In this document: positions 14,055 to 16,752 of the stretch, piece by piece | Numbering within the stretch: the stretch's first letter is position 1 | How the letters are laid out: every line of letters begins with the position of its first letter | Origin: Methanocella_A sp035319305 | GTDB lineage: Archaea; Halobacteriota; Methanocellia; Methanocellales; Methanocellaceae | Assembly (NCBI GenBank): GCA_035319305.1 | Contig: DATHCY010000262.1 | Span: 1-16,752, forward strand | Reading direction: 5' to 3' | Length of the DNA: 16,752 bases | The notes under the pieces: generated by a model | Seen by the model: the letters and a program-made list of their open reading frames with translations, nothing else | Told to the model about the DNA's origin: nothing | The model's database searches: none | Translations under genes and position numbers: made by a program

Positions 14055-14063
14055 TATATAAAG
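14055..14063 (-). promoter_or_regulatory. TATA box of the acyltransferase-deacetylase-thiolase-dehydrogenase operon
   Basis: On the minus strand CTTTATATA, close to the archaeal TATA consensus, ends about 40 bp before the TTG start at 14016. Transcription should begin near 14030, leaving a short leader that carries AGGAGAG (about 14024-14030). The AT-rich stretch 14064-14340 upstream shows no gene. Confidence 0.5.
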
Positions 14064-14342
14064 ACTGTTCATATTTATTAATGTAAATTTACATGTACGA
14101 AATTTAGTACAATTATAAAAAATAATGCGTTGTGTAAGATCAATGGTGTATCGCACATTTCTGATTGCTCAGATCATCCGGTGGCTATACATACGTTTTG
14201 TAATATATACACGAGAACAATTATAGATAAATCAAAATCGCTATACATAAGAGAAACCATATATTTATTATAATAATCTATTTGATAACATGAAAAATCA
14301 TATTTATAAAAAACTCAAAAGTATCTAAACCGTTAACAACCG

Positions 14343-14450
14343 TCACACATATTCCGCGATTGTCCCCAAGTTTATCTGGAACACTCTAATAAATTTATGC
14401 ACATCGTCCTCAGTTTTTGCATGATCTAAACTTCCCCCGTAGGAAGTATC
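14343..14450 (-). pseudogene. Possible C-terminal remnant of a class V aminotransferase / cysteine desulfurase
   Basis: The minus-strand frame ending TGA at 14343-14345 closes with 'GGSLDHAKTEDDVHKFIRVF' and a short tail. The pattern SL-x(3)-NT-E-E-D-V-x-x-F closes many cysteine desulfurases and related class V aminotransferases ('RASL..YNTEEDVDRF'). Nothing upstream matches the rest of such an enzyme, because insertion-element sequence lies there. The match is short and by eye, so it may be coincidence. Confidence 0.3.
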
Positions 14451-14487
14451 TTTTATCATCGCGAGAGCGCAGAAAGGCGGAAGACCC

Positions 14488-14510
14488 CCACCCCCCTTCA
14501 GGTGGGGTGG
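14488..14510. mobile_element. Insertion-element terminal hairpin
   Basis: CCACCCC (14488-14494) and GGGGTGG (14504-14510) form a perfect 7-bp stem with a 9-nt loop containing CCTTCAG. It resembles IS200/IS605-type end hairpins. It lies about 120 bp upstream of the plus-strand TnpB remnant, so it may be its left end, or the right end of a lost minus-strand copy. Confidence 0.45.
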
Positions 14511-14619
14511 ATAGCCCCACAGCATAACACTTTCGGCACACGATAGATTCAAGTTTCCAGAAGAATAGCGAACAACATGCAACTATCCTAGTATCAATTC
14601 TACCCAACCAGGAAGTCCA

Positions 14620-15176
14620 GGACAGGATAGCCGACGCTATGAGCAAGTGCAGGTTCAAATACAACAAACCCTGGAATGTACCAGAGCGGGGAAAATTAAC
14701 AATGTGTATGATGCGTGTAACACGGTCGCCCAAATCAAAAAAGATCACACCAAACTGAAGTCGATGTATAGTAAGGTGTTACAGCGTACCGGCAACCATC
14801 TTTTCAACAACATTTCGATGTTGGCAGAGTTGAAGAACGGGTTATAAGATTGGTAAACTTAAGTTCAAATCGGAGTATGGTACCGGAGATTAGAATAATC
14901 AGAGCGGTTTCAAGTTTAACCGTGAAACGGGTGAACTGGAAAGCAAAATCGGTGCTATCCGATTGAACATGCACCGTGGGCTGCCTCAAGGTAAAATTAA
15001 GGGTGTGCAAATAGTTAAGCAAGACCGATAAGTATTATGCCATATTTCAGATTAGTGTACCTAACACCATTATTAAAACTGGAAACAACCGTATCGGCAT
15101 TGATATGGGTGTCAAGACGTTCTGTTATGATAGCGATCGGAATCAGTTTGAGAATCCGAAATTTTGCAAGAAGTTA
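14620..15176 (+). pseudogene. TnpB (IS200/IS605 OrfB) N-terminal half, frameshifted remnant
   Basis: Stitched across frames, the sequence reads like the first half of a TnpB. 'QQTLECTRAGKINNVYDACN' and 'AQIKKDHTKLKSMYSKVLQ' come first, up to a stop at 14847. Next are 'KIGKLKFKSEYG', an internal TAG, 'SGFKFNRETGELE' and 'IGAIRLNMHRGLPQGKIKG'. After a frameshift near 15028 come 'KYYAIFQISVPNT' and 'RIGIDMGVKTFCYDSD', whose Asp fits the RuvC-I catalytic residue. The rest of RuvC, the zinc ribbon and the right end are missing, because the frame runs straight into an unrelated amidotransferase at about 15177. It is clearly inactive. Confidence 0.75.
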
Positions 15177-15179
15177 GAA

Positions 15180-15738
15180 TCAGATGCGGTGGAAAGCCTT
15201 TGCGATTTTGATGGTCTTTGGTGTGTGCCGGGCAGCCCTTACAGAAGTATGAATGGCGCGTTAAACGCTATTCGATTTGCTAGAGAAAACAATATCCCGT
15301 TTATTGGAACGTGTAGTGGATTTCAGCATGCAGTCATCGAATATGCGCAACAGATTGGGATTAACGGATATACATCACGCCGAATCTGATCCGGATGCTT
15401 CAAACTTATTCATCACGCAATTATCCTGTTCATTAATGTGGGAAACACGTAAAATCTTCATAGATAAGGATTCGATGGTTTATCAATTTTACAACAAAAC
15501 TGAGGTTATCGAACGCTATAATTGTAACTTCGGGCTGAACCCGTCATATCAAAAATTGATAGATGAAAGCGGTTTTAAAACGGTCGGAATAGATGAAAAT
15601 GGAGAGGTGAGAATACTTGAATTAATCAAAAACAGATTCTATGTCGCCACATTGTTTCAACCACAACTAAGTTCATCGCCAACGAATCCACATCAGATAA
15701 TATCAGCATATCTGACATACATAAAAAATACGAGTTAA
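15180..15738 (+). pseudogene. Class I glutamine amidotransferase-like protein (CTP synthase C-terminal region-related), broken
   Basis: 'FDGLWCVPGSPYRSMNGALN' and 'ARENNIPFIGTCSGFQHAVI' fit the group annotated as CTP synthase C-terminal region-related (seleno)protein. The nucleophile elbow is GTCSG (Cys codon 15312-15314). The frame ends prematurely at 15389. The downstream match continues in another frame ('RNRLGLTDIHHAESDP' onward, 'CSLMWETRK', 'ERYNCNFGLNPSYQKLID', 'FYVATLFQPQLSSSP'). The break is at GCGC, 15345-15348; losing one GC from GCGCGC would explain it exactly. About 60-70 N-terminal residues are replaced by the TnpB fragment. The His-Pro-Glu of true amidotransferases is Gln-Pro-Gln, so glutaminase activity is doubtful even in an intact relative. 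It converges with the TPR gene, 19 bp away. Confidence 0.75.
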
Positions 15739-15757
15739 AATCCGTAGTCATTGGTTT

Positions 15758-16681
15758 TCAGCAAAGTTTATACTTATCATTGGCAAAGTCGGGATTCAAC
15801 TCTATAGCCTTCTTCAGGGCGTTTATAGCATCGTCGGGTAGTCCCTTTTCATTATATGCTATCGCTAAGTAATAATGTGCCCATGCATAGTCTGGGTTTA
15901 GCTCTATGGATTTTTTATAAGCGTTTATAGCATCATCGAACAAGTCCTTTTTCCTATACGCAATACCCAGGTTATAATATGCCATGGCAAAGTCGGGATT
16001 CAACTCTATAGCCTTCTTCAGGGCGTTTATAGCGTCTTCTAATAAGCCCTTTTTCCTATACGCTACGCCGAGGTAATAATAAGCATAGTAAGCCCGTTCA
16101 TAGTCTGGTTTTAAGTCGATTGCTTTTTTATATGCGTTTATGGCATCGTCTAACATGTTATTACTCAAATACACGATACCCAATATAGAATATTCTACTA
16201 CTGCGTTTGATCTTAATTCGATGGATTTTTTGATTGAATTGATGGCATCATCGAACAAACCCTTTTTCATATGCGCCATGCCAAGTCTACAATAAGACAC
16301 TGTAAAGTCGGGGTTTAACTCAATAGCCGTTTTATAAGCGTTTATGGCATCATCGATCAAGCCTTTCTGAAGATAGGTATTACCTAGGTATGCATAGGCT
16401 TCAGCACAATTAGGTTTTAGCTCTATCGCCCGTTTGCAGACATGAAGCGCATCATCAACTAAACCCCGGTTCAAATATGCGTGAGCGAGGCGCGTATAAG
16501 CTTGTGCGCCAGGTTTAAGCTCAACCTCTTTCAAGTGTTGAATTATCATCCTGGACTGCTTTAACTCTTGATACATGGCCGTTATAACCTGATTCGGCGT
16601 CTTGACACGATACTCAAAACTAAGATCGTCCAAAATCTCCTTGTTCTCTCTTGTTATCTGTATTGTCGCAACATCAACCAC
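15758..16681 (-). CDS. TPR-repeat protein with ribbon-helix-helix-like N-terminus
   Basis: 307 residues from GTG 16681. Residues 1-45 ('VATIQITRENKEILDDLSFE', 'YRVKTPNQVITAMYQEL') look like a ribbon-helix-helix DNA-binding or dimerisation unit. They are followed by seven 34-residue TPRs with the usual W/L-G-Y-A-F-A-P pattern (for example 'AYYNLGIAYRKKDLFDDAIN', 'AYKKSIELNPD'). The fifth repeat has three extra residues (AYYAYYYLG). The protein is soluble and ends in a short cap (FANDKYKLC). TPRs bind other proteins; the partner is unknown. If the N-terminus binds DNA, this could be a regulator whose TPR arm reads a protein signal. AGGT lies 8 nt before the GTG. Confidence 0.88.
   Translation of the reverse strand: MVDVATIQITRENKEILDDLSFEYRVKTPNQVITAMYQELKQSRMIIQHLKEVELKPGAQAYTRLAHAYLNRGLVDDALHVCKRAIELKPNCAEAYAYLGNTYLQKGLIDDAINAYKTAIELNPDFTVSYCRLGMAHMKKGLFDDAINSIKKSIELRSNAVVEYSILGIVYLSNNMLDDAINAYKKAIDLKPDYERAYYAYYYLGVAYRKKGLLEDAINALKKAIELNPDFAMAYYNLGIAYRKKDLFDDAINAYKKSIELNPDYAWAHYYLAIAYNEKGLPDDAINALKKAIELNPDFANDKYKLC
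15781..16033. repeat. 49-bp exact DNA repeat inside the TPR gene, two copies
   Basis: The 49-bp sequence beginning TGGCAAAGTCGGGATTCAAC occurs at 15781-15829 and again at 15985-16033. The spacing is 204 bp, exactly two 102-bp TPR units. Identity at the DNA level, including third codon positions, indicates recent duplication or gene conversion between repeats 5 and 7. Confidence 0.85.
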
Positions 16682-16715
16682 TATAATACCTATAAATGAT
16701 ATAACACCTATACCA

Positions 16716-16726
16716 CATATAATTTA
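16716..16726 (-). promoter_or_regulatory. Candidate TATA box of the TPR gene
   Basis: On the minus strand TAAATTATATG lies about 35 bp upstream of the GTG start, which would place the transcript start about 10 bp before the gene. The surrounding DNA is very AT-rich, so other boxes are possible. Confidence 0.3.
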
Positions 16727-16752
16727 TTGATTTTAACAATAAACATAAATCA

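Noticed and set aside
14343..14748. Minus-strand frames of 79 and 112 codons as whole genes
   Set aside because: They overlap each other and run through an insertion-element hairpin; only the last ~30 residues of the first resemble a protein family.

Overview
The window looks archaeal, most likely a methanogen related to Methanocella or another Methanomicrobia lineage. The reasons are a soluble multi-PAS histidine kinase with an H-box of the 'LMGHDINNMNQIALGYLE' kind, A/T-rich TATA-like boxes in place of bacterial -35/-10 promoters, TTG and GTG starts behind GGAGG-type ribosome binding sites, and an SCP2-type thiolase working with a DUF35 domain. This is judged from protein features only; no database was searched.

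Layout. 1-581 (+): C-terminal part of an MmgE/PrpD-family protein cut by the window edge. 608-700 (+): a 30-codon scrap matching the C-terminal tail of a histidine kinase. 792-3086 (-): a complete kinase with four PAS domains. 3087-3849: non-coding, with a perfect 34-bp tandem duplication. 3850-4338 (-): an exported superoxide reductase-like protein. 4689-9046 (+): old yellow enzyme, 6-phosphogluconate dehydrogenase and a glycogen-debranching amylo-alpha-1,6-glucosidase. 9047-10384: mobile-element debris (a decayed TnpB C-terminus with omega-RNA-like hairpins, further decayed IS200/IS605 ends, a G-quadruplex-like motif) around one small Cys-rich ORF. 10385-14016 (-): a tight four-gene operon of acyltransferase, polysaccharide deacetylase, thiolase and a DUF35/3-hydroxyacyl-CoA dehydrogenase fusion, behind a good TATA box. 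14017-15180: an AT-rich stretch and a second TnpB graveyard. 15180-15738 (+): a CTP-synthase-C-terminal-like glutamine amidotransferase that lost its N-terminus to the TnpB remnant and carries a 2-base frameshift. 15758-16681 (-): a ribbon-helix-helix-like plus seven-TPR protein.

How the genes may work together. The most interesting unit is the four-gene minus-strand operon. A thiolase and an (S)-3-hydroxyacyl-CoA dehydrogenase, physically linked through the DUF35 domain, could make 3-hydroxybutyryl-CoA. A NodB-type deacetylase could free an amino group on a sugar, and a left-handed beta-helix acyltransferase could load the new acyl group. That would be a self-contained cassette for swapping an acetyl for a 3-hydroxyacyl group on a surface glycan. 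This is inference from gene content and spacing. The + strand cluster (debranching enzyme, 6-phosphogluconate dehydrogenase, ene-reductase) suggests storage-polysaccharide breakdown with NAD(P)H production and use.

The other intergenic stretches (582-791, 4339-4688, 14017-14340) show no convincing gene. No tRNA, rRNA or CRISPR array was recognised.
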